DNA from: Pedobacter sp. ok626
GTDB taxonomy: Bacteria; Bacteroidota; Bacteroidia; Sphingobacteriales; Sphingobacteriaceae
Assembly: GCF_900100435.1 (NCBI RefSeq)
Contig: NZ_FNEX01000012.1
Span: 62,001-126,000 of the forward strand
Direction of reading: 5' to 3'
Length of the DNA: 64,000 bases
Shown here: piece by piece, positions 1 to 8,479 of the stretch
How positions within the stretch are numbered: position 1 is the stretch's first letter
Layout of the letters: every line of letters starts with the position of its first letter
The notes under the pieces: model-generated
Told to the model about the DNA's origin: nothing
Databases searched by the model: none
What the model saw: the letters and a program-made list of their open reading frames with translations, nothing else
Made by a program: the position numbers and the translations under genes

Positions 1-1682
1 GCCAAATCCCTAAAAGTAGTTTTAGTTAATGTATTGCCTTCAGGGTCTTCCTTTAGCACATTAAAATTAATGGTTCCTCCATTCAGTGTAAACGGGGTAG
101 TTTTCTGACCTGCTTTGGTATAAACATCAGTCACAATATGATCAAAACCCTGTCCCTGCCACCAATTTAAAACCTCTGCCACATCCTGTTCGGCAATAGT
201 CCCATTTAAATTGGCCTGCATCAGTTGCGGCAGCTGCTTAAATAGATAGTTATTGAACTCAATGATGTTTAATGTACTCCGATAGTTCTCTTCCAAACTG
301 TCTTCCAGTACATTTTCTGCTTTAACATCCAACTTCGCTTGCTGGTGAAGAATATTCCAATCACCATTACGCCAACGGTAAATTGACTGTTTGGTATCGC
401 CTACAATCAGGTGATCGATCAGTTTGCCGCTAGGCGATGCGATAGAGTTGGTCAATAACGATTTAAAACTACCCCATTGATTAGCTGAAGTATCCTGAAA
501 CTCATCAAATAAAAAATTACGGTATCTATTACCCATCTTTTCCCAAATGAAAGATGGATTATCATCAGCGTCATCGGTTATCCCTTTTAACAAGGTCTGA
601 GCATCACTGATTAATAAATTGGGACTTTCATCCCTATAATCCTTCAATAAAACAGCCATTTCCTGCATCAAACGCAGATAATATAAATTCTTATTGAATG
701 CCTGAGCCAGTAAATAACCAGCAAGGCCATCCTGATAAACATTTATCAGTTTTGATAAAATAGGATTTAACTCCGAGTAAGCAGCACTTTCCTCTCCTTT
801 TTGAAACCATTCCTCAGGCTGATCTACCAACTTCGTAAGGCTACTTATTTTACTTAAATCTCCTGCGGCGATTTTCGGCAGATTGTTTAATGGTGACCGC
901 GACTTTCCTTTTAAACTCGAAACTTCTATTCCTTCCACCTCAAAAATCTGTTGGGCTTGCTCGGCTAATTCCTTAATGGTACTTTCAAAGGTCTCCATTC
1001 CAAGACGGGTAACTTTGTTGTAGTCCTTAAAAAGTGCGTCTAAATCGGCCGACTCTCCCAGCTCCTTAATCGCATTTTCGAACGGCTGATAACGCTCTTT
1101 AAAAATCTCATTCGCCAGATCAATTAGCTCTCTTCGGTAATTCCAACTCAGATTGTTATTGATCCGATCTAAAGCAAGGTCAATGATCCACTGTAATAAA
1201 ACAGGGTTTTTATCCAAAGCCTTATCCAATCGCTCTGCCAGTTCGTTCTTTACCTTATCGTAATTCATCTCCAGGCCATAACCCGCATCCAAACCTAACT
1301 CAAAGGCAAAACCCCGGATTACTTTCTGCACAAAACCATCTATCGTACTCACCGAGAACCGGCCGTAATCATGCAAAATCTTGCGGTATATCTTATCTGA
1401 TTTCTGCTTTAAGCTAGCCCCATCCAGATCGGAATGTGCTTTTAAAACGATCTCCCTATAGTCGTTGATCTTTTTTGAAGGATCTCCCTCAGCAAAGCCT
1501 TTCAACACCTCCATAATCCGGCTTTTCATCTCTTCTGTAGCTTTATTTGTAAAAGTTACAGCTAGAATTTCGCGATACTTCGTTTCCCCCGATAACAACA
1601 GGGTTAAATAATGCGCTGTTAAACTGAAGGTTTTACCGGATCCGGCAGATGCTTGTAATATTTTTAGAGGCTGTTGAGGCAT
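1..1682 (-). CDS. UvrD/RecB-type helicase-nuclease (AddA-like), N-terminal part
   Basis: Partial gene: it starts at ATG 1682 and runs off the left edge, so about 560 N-terminal residues are present. Proteins of this type usually have about 1,050 residues. Walker A (ASAGSGKT) lies near residues 11-18, and the Walker B/helicase motif DEFQDT is encoded near 490-510. Further on, GDTKQSIYRWR (motif III/IV region of UvrD-like helicases) is readable. The ATP-binding motif at the very N-terminus and the length fit AddA/RecB enzymes, which resect DNA ends before recombination. The C-terminal nuclease domain, if any, lies outside the window, so AddA, RecB or another UvrD-like protein cannot be separated. 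The usual partner nuclease (AddB-like) is not visible. The frame is open throughout the visible part. Confidence 0.85.
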   Translation of the reverse strand, partial: MPQQPLKILQASAGSGKTFSLTAHYLTLLLSGETKYREILAVTFTNKATEEMKSRIMEVLKGFAEGDPSKKINDYREIVLKAHSDLDGASLKQKSDKIYRKILHDYGRFSVSTIDGFVQKVIRGFAFELGLDAGYGLEMNYDKVKNELAERLDKALDKNPVLLQWIIDLALDRINNNLSWNYRRELIDLANEIFKERYQPFENAIKELGESADLDALFKDYNKVTRLGMETFESTIKELAEQAQQIFEVEGIEVSSLKGKSRSPLNNLPKIAAGDLSKISSLTKLVDQPEEWFQKGEESAAYSELNPILSKLINVYQDGLAGYLLAQAFNKNLYYLRLMQEMAVLLKDYRDESPNLLISDAQTLLKGITDDADDNPSFIWEKMGNRYRNFLFDEFQDTSANQWGSFKSLLTNSIASPSGKLIDHLIVGDTKQSIYRWRNGDWNILHQQAKLDVKAENVLEDSLEENYRSTLNIIEFNNYLFKQLPQLMQANLNGTIAEQDVAEVLNWWQGQGFDHIVTDVYTKAGQKTTPFTLNGGTINFNVLKEDPEGNTLTKTTFRDL

Positions 1683-1809
1683 TAGGTAAAGCTATTAATA
1701 TTTTATAACATCGGCAGACAAAATAATAGTTTGACTACAGACTCATCATGATAATTACATTACCATAGTTGAAGGATAAATACTTAAAATTGTATATAAA
1801 TTTAAAAAG

Positions 1810-2319
1810 ATGAAAAAACTAGCCTTAGTAATCCTCGCTTTCATAGCCGTATCTGGCACAGCATTCGCCCAGGAGAAAGAACCGGTTAAAAAGGAACCTG
1901 TGAAGATTTACAACCCTAAAGCCAATGCAAAGGCCGATATTGATGCCGCTGTTGCAAAAGCAAAAAAAGAAGGTAAACATGTGTTTATCCAGGTTGGCGG
2001 TAATTGGTGCAGCTGGTGTATTGCTTTTCACAAATTGGTTGATGCTACCCCAGAATTGAAGGATTATTTAAACAGCAACTACGAAACCGTATTGGTTAAC
2101 TATAGCCAGGACAACAAAAACCCTGCAGTAATGGCAAGTTTAGGTTATCCAGGTCGCTTTGGTTTCCCTGTATTTGTAATTCTTGACGGAAATGGTAAGG
2201 TAATCCACATCCAGAACTCGGCTTACCTTGAAGAAGGAAAAGGTCACAGTGTTAAAAAAGTAATGGAGTTTTTAAAAGGATGGACCTTTGCAGCCGTTAA
2301 ACCCGAAAACAACAAATAG
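1810..2319 (+). CDS. Secreted thioredoxin-fold protein
   Basis: 169 residues with a clear signal peptide (MKKLALVILAFIAVSGTAFA, cut before Q21), so exported to the periplasm. The redox motif WCSWC lies at residues 66-70, placed in a thioredoxin fold as in the DUF255/thioredoxin_7 proteins. A cis-Pro-like GFPVFVILD segment follows at about residue 115. Probably a thiol-disulfide oxidoreductase or reductant; the substrate is unknown. The start is chosen because the signal peptide begins at this ATG and AT-rich sequence lies upstream. It is monocistronic: the upstream gene is divergent and a terminator directly follows the stop. A basic and proline-containing linker (residues 21-35) separates the signal from the fold. 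Confidence 0.85.
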   Translation: MKKLALVILAFIAVSGTAFAQEKEPVKKEPVKIYNPKANAKADIDAAVAKAKKEGKHVFIQVGGNWCSWCIAFHKLVDATPELKDYLNSNYETVLVNYSQDNKNPAVMASLGYPGRFGFPVFVILDGNGKVIHIQNSAYLEEGKGHSVKKVMEFLKGWTFAAVKPENNK

Positions 2320-2353
2320 AACCCTGTAAATCAGGGTTTCTTTTTCTTTTTTG
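2320..2353 (+). terminator. Rho-independent terminator of the thioredoxin gene, overlapping the end of tcdA
   Basis: The stem AACCCTG / CAGGGTT with a 5-nt loop starts one base after the stop codon. It is followed by a long T-rich tract (TTTCTTTTTCTTTTTT). The right arm and the T tract lie inside the convergent tcdA coding sequence, where on the other strand they encode the lysine-rich C-terminus. Confidence 0.75.
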
Positions 2354-3107
2354 CGATCCTTGGCGGTCTTTCGGCCATGGAGATCGGTTGACCTAACATA
2401 TCCCTAATAGCTACTGAAGCGCAAACTCCGCCAAAGGCAGCAGGCAAATAAGACATGGTACCATAGGCAGAACGTTTGAAATTACTGCCATCCGTCATCA
2501 GCAGCGCATCCTTCGAAGTCTCTTCAGTAGAAAAAACAGCTTTGATCTGATTATAATTTTCATGCCTCTTTAAACGTTTTCTTACGTACTGGGCAAAAAC
2601 ACATTGGTAAGTTTCCGGAAGCCAGGTTACCCTTACCTGAGTAGGATCCATTCTACCCCCAGCACCCATTGAACTCACGATGGGAACATTCTTTTCCAAA
2701 GCTTTAGACAATAAGATAACCTTAGGGGTAAGACTGTCAATACAATCCATCACATAATCAAAATGATGCTCCATTAGTTCCCTGCATTTTTGAGGAGTTA
2801 AAAAATCTTGTATAACCTGTAATTTAAGATCCGGATTGATGGCCAATAAGCGTTCTTTCATGATCTCAGCTTTGCTCTGACCATGATTGGTAGATAAAGC
2901 TGGCAATTGACGGTTCCTATTGCTAGGATCAACAACATCTCCATCTACAATTGTCATTTCGCCTACACCCGAACGACATATAAACTCCGCAGCAAAAGAA
3001 CCCACACCTCCTAATCCTACAACCAGTACATGTTTTTGTTGCAGAAGATCTATTCCTTCATTCCCAATCAGTAAAGCTGAGCGCGACAACCAATTTAAAT
3101 CAGACAT
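2331..3107 (-). CDS. tcdA: tRNA threonylcarbamoyladenosine dehydratase (TcdA/CsdL, ThiF family)
   Basis: 258 residues, E1-like/ThiF fold. It cyclises t6A37 to ct6A in ANN-decoding tRNAs using ATP. The Rossmann nucleotide motif VGLGGVGSFAAE lies near residues 31-42, and DGDVVDPSNRNRQ at about 55-67 contains the Asp/Arg ATP-binding residues of the family. The DCIDSLTPK stretch (about 121-129) and the middle SSMGAGGRMDPTQ are also typical of TcdA. The C-terminus ends in AKKKKKP, a lysine run encoded opposite the T tract of the neighbouring terminator. The gene is followed on the same strand after 1 nt from the TatD gene stop (3109), so the two are probably co-transcribed, with TatD first. Function is assigned from family only. 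Confidence 0.9.
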   Translation of the reverse strand: MSDLNWLSRSALLIGNEGIDLLQQKHVLVVGLGGVGSFAAEFICRSGVGEMTIVDGDVVDPSNRNRQLPALSTNHGQSKAEIMKERLLAINPDLKLQVIQDFLTPQKCRELMEHHFDYVMDCIDSLTPKVILLSKALEKNVPIVSSMGAGGRMDPTQVRVTWLPETYQCVFAQYVRKRLKRHENYNQIKAVFSTEETSKDALLMTDGSNFKRSAYGTMSYLPAAFGGVCASVAIRDMLGQPISMAERPPRIAKKKKKP

Positions 3108-3108
3108 A

Positions 3109-3765
3109 TTAAATAAGCATTATTTTTTTCCAGTTGGCAAAAATAAGTGCTTTCATCTCCTCTACAGTAGTATTTTTTAAATTTGCTGCAGCTTGATAAA
3201 TTTCCTGTATGCTACAGTCGGCAGCATCGGTTTCCAAGAAGAACATATCTATATGTTTAAGCAAGTCAGCTGGTCCTGAATTGGCGTGCATTATCGCCTT
3301 ACCAAAAGAAAGGTAAAACCCTTTTTCTAACAACTTCCGTCCCAATTCTTCATCTTTGTTAAACCCATGGATAATAAGAGGGACGCTGACTTTCATTTCC
3401 TTTTGCAGAGCCATCAATTCTTCAAAACACCTTACACAATGAAGAATTACTGGCTTATGGAGTTCATTGGCCAACTTGAGCTGTTTTCTCAAAATGATCA
3501 ACTGATTTTCCAGGCTTTCCCCCTTCAATCTATCTAAACCACACTCACCGATCAGTTTAACCCGAGTCTCCTTTACAGCCTCAGCAAGCCTTGAATAATC
3601 CTCCTCCAGATGTTCTATTGTTGCAAACCAAGGATGCAATCCTAATGAAAGCTCTTGATCTTCTGGTAATGCAAACTGCATACCTCTGGTTAAGGAAAGA
3701 CTAAGTATACGTCTAACCCCGTCTTCCTTTCCTTCCTGGTGTGTATGGAGGTCTAAAAATTGCAC
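3109..3765 (-). CDS. TatD family metal-dependent hydrolase
   Basis: 218 residues, somewhat shorter than the usual 250-260. Metal ligands of the amidohydrolase-like TIM barrel are visible: HTH in FLDLHTHQE (residues 3-11), E in IGECGLDRL (about 92-100), H in ILHCVRCF, H in IIHGFN, and the final D in LETDAADC. This family contains 3'-5' DNA/RNA exonucleases and D-aminoacyl-tRNA deacylase-like members; the substrate here is not known. The shortened, divergent form is common in Bacteroidota. The stop lies 1 nt before the tcdA start, so translation is likely coupled. The stop of the GH3 gene lies upstream on the same strand 9 nt away, so a three-gene transcript is possible. Confidence 0.8.
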   Translation of the reverse strand: MQFLDLHTHQEGKEDGVRRILSLSLTRGMQFALPEDQELSLGLHPWFATIEHLEEDYSRLAEAVKETRVKLIGECGLDRLKGESLENQLIILRKQLKLANELHKPVILHCVRCFEELMALQKEMKVSVPLIIHGFNKDEELGRKLLEKGFYLSFGKAIMHANSGPADLLKHIDMFFLETDAADCSIQEIYQAAANLKNTTVEEMKALIFANWKKIMLI

Positions 3766-3774
3766 AATAATATA

Positions 3775-5481
3775 TTAAAGTCCCTCGCCATATTTAAAGA
3801 AGCTATTTACAGTAACCGGAAGTTTTCCTGTGGCAATGACTTGATTTTTAATCACCGCAGCAGCTGCCTTTTGCATAAAATCTTCCTTTTGATAAGCTAT
3901 AATCAAACCTTTACTTTGCTCCAATCCCGGTAATGCTGCCAGATTATAAGGGTTGGCAAACAAAGCAAATACTGCGTTACTTAACGCCATATCTTTAATA
4001 AACATCTTTAGATCAGCACTCAATACCATTCCATTACCAGGGCGCGTGCGCGTATCATGAATGCCAATAATGATTTGATCGAATGCTTTAAGGTCTCTTA
4101 ACACCTTTGCAATTGCTGTGGCGTTTGCATTTTTATCCAAAGTATAAAAGATAGCATTCTTATAGTAAGCACCTAGTTCGCGCTGAAAGGTTGTAACCTC
4201 AGGTGTACCGATGCTGATAATTACCGTACGCTTCTCCGCATTCAATTGCTGAATATTTTCTTTTCCCCTTAGCATAGTCATAGATGCCTCTGCTAATTGT
4301 TGTAATAGCTCCAAACTTTCCGGACGGTTTACTTCTGCCACCACGTTATGCTCATCAATTGTCTTTTTAACATTTAACCCTGCCCAATATTTAGCGGTAA
4401 GAATCTTCTTAACACTTTCATCAATTTGCGCCATGCTAATCCTGTCTGCTCTAACCGCCTTACGCACCAGTTTTATCGCTCTAGCACTGTTCTCAGATAA
4501 TTCTAAAATGTCGTTACCAGCAATAATACCCATCACATCAGCCTCACCATTTTTGAAATTTTTTACCACACCATTCATACCCATTGCATCAGAGATGACA
4601 ATCCCTTTAAAGCCAAGCTCGTCTTTTAAAAGACCAGTTACTATCGGCTTAGACAGCGTAGATGGCATATTTGGTGCACTATCTAATGCTGGAATGTTCA
4701 TGTGTGCGATCATAACACCAGCAGCACCATCCTTAATTAACTCTTTGAAAGGATAAAGCTCCAAACTATCTAAACGCGCTTTTGTAAATTTTAACTGTGG
4801 TAAATCGTAATGCGAATCCACATCTGTATCTCCATGACCAGGGAAATGTTTGATGCTAACCAGCAATCCTCCATCTTGCATACCTTTCATATAAGCAGCA
4901 GCCTTAGTCGCCACATTATATTTGTTCTCGCCAAAAGAGCGGAAGTTGATCACAGGATTTTTAGGGTTGTTATTTACATCCACATCAGGGGCCAGATTCA
5001 TGTGCATTCCAATTCGTTCATAGTCCTTAGCGACTTCAATCCCCATTTTATATAGCAGATCTTTATTTTGAACCGCACCTAATGCCATTTGGTATGGATA
5101 GGAAATGGTGCTATCCAAACGCATTCCTAATCCCCATTCACCATCAGATGTTATTAATAGAGGCACTCTGGCCAGGGATTGGTATTGGTTGGTTAAAATG
5201 GCTTGTCTACCTGGACCTCCCTGAAAGAATACCAAACCACCAATGCGCTCCTTCTTAATCACCTTGCCTATTGAATCCTCATAAGCTTTACCAAAATTGG
5301 TATGTGCCCTTACAAAGAACATTTGCGCAATTTTTTGACGTTTACTTAACCGTTTAAATACAGAGTCGACCCATTCATTAGGTTCAGCCAGTGTTTGTAA
5401 GTAGGTTTTCTTTTGTGCTTGTGTACTAAAGAAGGTTGCTAATAAGAGTAAACTAACTATAAAAAAATGCTTGACATTCAT
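3775..5481 (-). CDS. Secreted glycoside hydrolase family 3 protein (beta-N-acetylhexosaminidase-like)
   Basis: 568 residues with a signal peptide (MNVKHFFIVSLLLLATFFSTQA). The GH3/NagZ signature KHFPGHGDTDVDSH is at residues 211-224, with the His-Asp acid/base dyad typical of NagZ-like enzymes. The catalytic nucleophile candidate is D298 in GIVISDAMGM. A C-terminal alpha/beta domain follows (about 400-560). The enzyme probably removes N-acetylglucosamine from peptidoglycan or chitin-type fragments in the periplasm. Many Bacteroidota homologues of about 1,000 residues carry an additional C-terminal beta-lactamase-like domain, which is absent here; the sequence ends cleanly, so it is a short form rather than a truncation. 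It is the first gene of the minus-strand run GH3-TatD-tcdA. Confidence 0.88.
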   Translation of the reverse strand: MNVKHFFIVSLLLLATFFSTQAQKKTYLQTLAEPNEWVDSVFKRLSKRQKIAQMFFVRAHTNFGKAYEDSIGKVIKKERIGGLVFFQGGPGRQAILTNQYQSLARVPLLITSDGEWGLGMRLDSTISYPYQMALGAVQNKDLLYKMGIEVAKDYERIGMHMNLAPDVDVNNNPKNPVINFRSFGENKYNVATKAAAYMKGMQDGGLLVSIKHFPGHGDTDVDSHYDLPQLKFTKARLDSLELYPFKELIKDGAAGVMIAHMNIPALDSAPNMPSTLSKPIVTGLLKDELGFKGIVISDAMGMNGVVKNFKNGEADVMGIIAGNDILELSENSARAIKLVRKAVRADRISMAQIDESVKKILTAKYWAGLNVKKTIDEHNVVAEVNRPESLELLQQLAEASMTMLRGKENIQQLNAEKRTVIISIGTPEVTTFQRELGAYYKNAIFYTLDKNANATAIAKVLRDLKAFDQIIIGIHDTRTRPGNGMVLSADLKMFIKDMALSNAVFALFANPYNLAALPGLEQSKGLIIAYQKEDFMQKAAAAVIKNQVIATGKLPVTVNSFFKYGEGL

Positions 5482-5587
5482 TTGTATAACAATTGGTTAA
5501 ACCTCAAAGTTAAGCAAAAGTTCCATTTTAATGGATTTGAGCAATTTTGAACAAGGAGTATATGAGGGCAATTCTGAAGTTCAGCCT

Positions 5588-5613
5588 GAATTGTATCAAA
5601 TTTGATACAATTC
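5588..5613. promoter_or_regulatory. Perfect 26-bp palindrome, probable operator
   Basis: The half site GAATTGTATCAAA is followed directly by its exact reverse complement, with no spacer. It lies in the 293-bp divergent spacer between the GH3 gene (starts 5481, minus) and the outer-membrane protein gene (starts 5775, plus). There is no T tract after it, so it does not look like a terminator. A dimeric regulator binding site is the simplest reading. Confidence 0.5.
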
Positions 5614-5774
5614 GACACTCAAGAATTCTATCATCACCGTCAATAATCGAGTGGAATTAATCGGGCTAATCAACAGCTAGACATGCCTATTACAGCTATT
5701 TATGAGAAAAAAGATCCTACCTATTCAAAATTGGCACATTTCTTTCAACTGCCAATATATTAAAACACATAAAT

Positions 5775-6389
5775 ATGAAAAAGTTAATTATTTTGGCCTT
5801 AGGCCTATTTGCAGCAGGTGCTGCCAACGCACAAGCCCCAATCAGATTGGGGGTTAAAGCAGGTTTGAACCTTCCAAACATTATCAAGGATAATGGTAAC
5901 AACGATTTTAAAACAAAGATAAACCCTGGTTTCAATGCCGGCGTAACTTTAGATATCAACCTAATCAAAGGTCTAGCATTTACGCCAGAATTACTTTATT
6001 CGACTAAAGGGTACAAAGCTGAAACTCCATTTGGGGACTTTACACAAACAACCAGTTTTATTGATCTTCCAATTCTGGCCAGCATTAATGTTGGTGGAAG
6101 CGGCCTAAACCTTGTAGTAGGTCCACAAGTGTCCTTCTTACTTTCTACAAAGAATAAATTTGAGAGTGGCCTAGGAACTGCAGAGCAGGAGATCATTGAA
6201 GATAAATCTGATCGATTTAAAAAGAGTCTTGTCGGCGGACTTATTGGTTTTAGATATGACATCAACAATAAGGTCGATATCCACGGCCGTTATGCCTTAG
6301 ACTTCCAGAAAAACAATGAGGATGGTTCAAATGAAACCCCTGAATTTAAAAATCAAGTCTTCTCATTAGGATTTGGAGTTAAATTCTAA
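5775..6389 (+). CDS. Small outer-membrane beta-barrel protein (porin family / PorT-like)
   Basis: 204 residues with a signal peptide (MKKLIILALGLFAAGAANAQ, cleavage after A19 or Q20). The rest is a series of alternating amphipathic beta strands with glycines and aromatic residues (for example LGVKAGLNLP, INPGFNAGVTLDINL, GLIGFRYDIN). It ends in FSLGFGVKF, a terminal-Phe C-terminal strand typical of outer-membrane barrels recognised by BAM. It fits the outer-membrane beta-barrel family (OMP_b-brl_2) common in Pedobacter. No ligand or function can be assigned. The gene is single, with a strong terminator after it and a perfect palindrome 160 bp upstream that may control it. Confidence 0.82.
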   Translation: MKKLIILALGLFAAGAANAQAPIRLGVKAGLNLPNIIKDNGNNDFKTKINPGFNAGVTLDINLIKGLAFTPELLYSTKGYKAETPFGDFTQTTSFIDLPILASINVGGSGLNLVVGPQVSFLLSTKNKFESGLGTAEQEIIEDKSDRFKKSLVGGLIGFRYDINNKVDIHGRYALDFQKNNEDGSNETPEFKNQVFSLGFGVKF

Positions 6390-6411
6390 CACAAAACATA
6401 CCCCCCAATAG

Positions 6412-6447
6412 AAAAAGCCTGTTCACAAAAACGTGAGCAGGCTTTTT
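6412..6447 (+). terminator. Rho-independent terminator after the outer-membrane protein gene
   Basis: Arms AAAAAGCCTGTTCAC and GTGAGCAGGCTTTTT pair over 15 positions with one G-T wobble and a 6-nt loop, ending in a T run, 22 bp after the stop. Confidence 0.9.
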
Positions 6448-6627
6448 ATGTATAAATCGTCTATATGATACTTTTATAAAACATATCTTTTCCTGTACTG
6501 TTGTAAAATGTAGTATTCATATTACCATTCATTATTATGAAACCATCATGTGTAGCAGACCCCAAATGAATAAATTTTTGATAGCACATGATAGCTTCAT
6601 CACAATTAAAAATCAAATTATATTCTG

Positions 6628-6804
6628 ATGAAAAATCAACCCACACAAAAACACAGCGGAAGTGACCAGGGCAGAACAACCTCGGATCGAATGTTTCACA
6701 GTACAAAACAGGACAAGAAACAGCAAGGCATTTCAAATGGGGGTGGTCAGCGTTCCGACCAAACCTCTAACAGAGATAACCAACGCAAACGCGAAGGTCA
6801 TTAA
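6628..6804 (+). CDS. Small very hydrophilic protein, function unknown
   Basis: An open frame of 58 residues from ATG 6628. The predicted protein is extremely hydrophilic and rich in Gln, Asn, Ser, Lys and Arg (for example DQGRTTSDRMFHSTKQDKKQ and RSDQTSNRDNQRKREGH). It has no hydrophobic segment and no cysteine, as in small disordered stress-type proteins. The stop is followed after 40 bp by a strong terminator, which supports a transcription unit on this strand. The region between the two terminators (6447 and 6845) contains no better plus-strand gene. A 91-residue frame on the opposite strand (6461-6736) overlaps it and is less protein-like at its N-terminal half. I do not recognise the family. 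Confidence 0.5.
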   Translation: MKNQPTQKHSGSDQGRTTSDRMFHSTKQDKKQQGISNGGGQRSDQTSNRDNQRKREGH

Positions 6805-6844
6805 GAATTTATTTAGGTGAGGATTAAATTCCCTTCTATTCCAG

Positions 6845-6875
6845 AAAAGCATTCCATGTGGAATGCTTTTTTTTT
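6845..6875 (+). terminator. Rho-independent terminator upstream of glpK
   Basis: Arms AAAAGCATTCCA and TGGAATGCTTTT pair perfectly and are followed by a run of nine T. It ends the small ORF at 6628-6804 and isolates glpK from upstream transcription. Confidence 0.88.
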
Positions 6876-6956
6876 ACAATTTCACATTGCGTCTTTTACT
6901 TTCGATAATGATTGTTTATACTTACGTTTTATTACACATCATTGCAATTGTAAATT

Positions 6957-8447
6957 ATGAGCAAATTTATTTTATCCTTTGATCAGGGAACCACAAGTTC
7001 AAGGGCGATTGTATTTAACCAGGAAGGAAGCATCATTTCCCTCGCACAAAAGGAGTTTGAACAAATCTATCCTCAACCAGGATGGGTAGAGCATAACGCT
7101 AGTGAGATCTGGACTACGCAAATTTCTGTAGCTACAGAGGCTATCGTAAAAGCAGGCATTACACCTACCAATATTGCTGCAATTGGTATTACCAATCAGC
7201 GAGAAACCACTGTATTGTGGGATAGAAAAACCGGAGAACCTTTGTACAACGCTATTGTATGGCAAGACAGACGTACATCTGGCTATTGCGATGAACTTAG
7301 AGCCAAAGGCATGGCTAAAGACATACAGGAGAAAACTGGGCTTATTTTAGACGCCTACTTTTCCGCCACCAAAATCAAATGGATTCTTGACCATGTACCG
7401 GGAGCCAGAGAAAGAGCTGCTGCTGGCGAGATCGCTTTTGGAACTATCGACTCCTGGTTGATATGGAATTTAACCGATGGTAGAGTTCACGTTACTGATG
7501 CAAGTAATGCATCAAGAACAATGATATATAACATTCATACCCTGGATTGGGATCAGGATCTATTGGATCTTTTCGATATTCCAAGAAGCATCCTTCCTGA
7601 AGTGAAATCCTCCAGTGAAGTTTACGGTGAAACCACGGGCAATGTACTTGCTGCAAAAATCCCTATTGCCGGAATTGCAGGCGATCAACAAGCAGCCTTA
7701 TTCGGACAAATGTGCACGCAAGTAGGAATGGTAAAAAACACCTACGGAACAGGTTGTTTTATGCTAATGAATATCGGTGATAAACCTATTGTTTCGCAAA
7801 ACAATCTGGTGACTACCATCGCATGGAAAATAAACGGCAAAGTACAGTACGCCTTAGAAGGCAGTATTTTTATTGGTGGTGCTGTCGTGCAATGGCTAAG
7901 AGATGGTCTGGGCATCATCAAGACCTCAGCTGAGGTGGAAGAGCTGGCACTTAAGGTTGAGGACACTGGAGGAGTATACCTGGTCCCTGCATTCGCCGGA
8001 CTTGGCGCCCCACACTGGAATCAGGATGCTCGTGGTACCATAACAGGCATTACCCGCGGTACAACAGCTTCACACCTTGCAAGAGCAGCGGTAGAGAGTA
8101 TCGCTTTTCAAACAATGGAAGTGCTCAAAGCCATGGAAGCCGACTCCGGCCATAGCATTAAAGAATTAAGAGTAGACGGCGGCGCCACAGCCAATGATAT
8201 GTTGATGCAGTTTCAGGCCGACTTACTCGACACTACAGTCATCAGACCAAAAGTAACGGAAGTAACGGCATTGGGTGCCGCTTATCTAGCTGGTCTGGCG
8301 GTTGGATATTGGAACAGTATGGACGACATTAGTGGACAATGGAAAATTGATAAAAATTTCAATGCTGGAAAAACGGATCATATTCCTGAAAGAATTAAGG
8401 GTTGGAATAAGGCGGTGAAGGCTGCAAAAGCTGCCGCCGAAAACTAA
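6957..8447 (+). CDS. glpK: Glycerol kinase
   Basis: 496 residues, full length for the FGGY carbohydrate kinase family. It phosphorylates glycerol to sn-glycerol-3-phosphate with ATP in the cytoplasm. The N-terminal phosphate-binding loop SFDQGTTSSRAIVF (residues 7-20), the substrate-binding region NQRETTVLWDRKTGEP, the catalytic-domain stretch GIAGDQQAALFGQ and the second FGGY signature near DGGATANDMLMQFQADLL are all present. The glycerol facilitator gene glpF follows after 32 bp on the same strand, so the two form a glycerol uptake and trapping operon. No glpD or regulator is next to them. Confidence 0.97.
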   Translation: MSKFILSFDQGTTSSRAIVFNQEGSIISLAQKEFEQIYPQPGWVEHNASEIWTTQISVATEAIVKAGITPTNIAAIGITNQRETTVLWDRKTGEPLYNAIVWQDRRTSGYCDELRAKGMAKDIQEKTGLILDAYFSATKIKWILDHVPGARERAAAGEIAFGTIDSWLIWNLTDGRVHVTDASNASRTMIYNIHTLDWDQDLLDLFDIPRSILPEVKSSSEVYGETTGNVLAAKIPIAGIAGDQQAALFGQMCTQVGMVKNTYGTGCFMLMNIGDKPIVSQNNLVTTIAWKINGKVQYALEGSIFIGGAVVQWLRDGLGIIKTSAEVEELALKVEDTGGVYLVPAFAGLGAPHWNQDARGTITGITRGTTASHLARAAVESIAFQTMEVLKAMEADSGHSIKELRVDGGATANDMLMQFQADLLDTTVIRPKVTEVTALGAAYLAGLAVGYWNSMDDISGQWKIDKNFNAGKTDHIPERIKGWNKAVKAAKAAAEN

Positions 8448-8479
8448 TATATCACTAAACACACTTAAACCTAACTAAC

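Noticed and set aside
6461..6736. Minus-strand frame of 91 residues
   Set aside because: The N-terminal half is Cys/Phe/Val-rich and overlaps the better plus-strand ORF. Only the last about 42 residues look protein-like, so it is kept as an unresolved possibility, not a gene.
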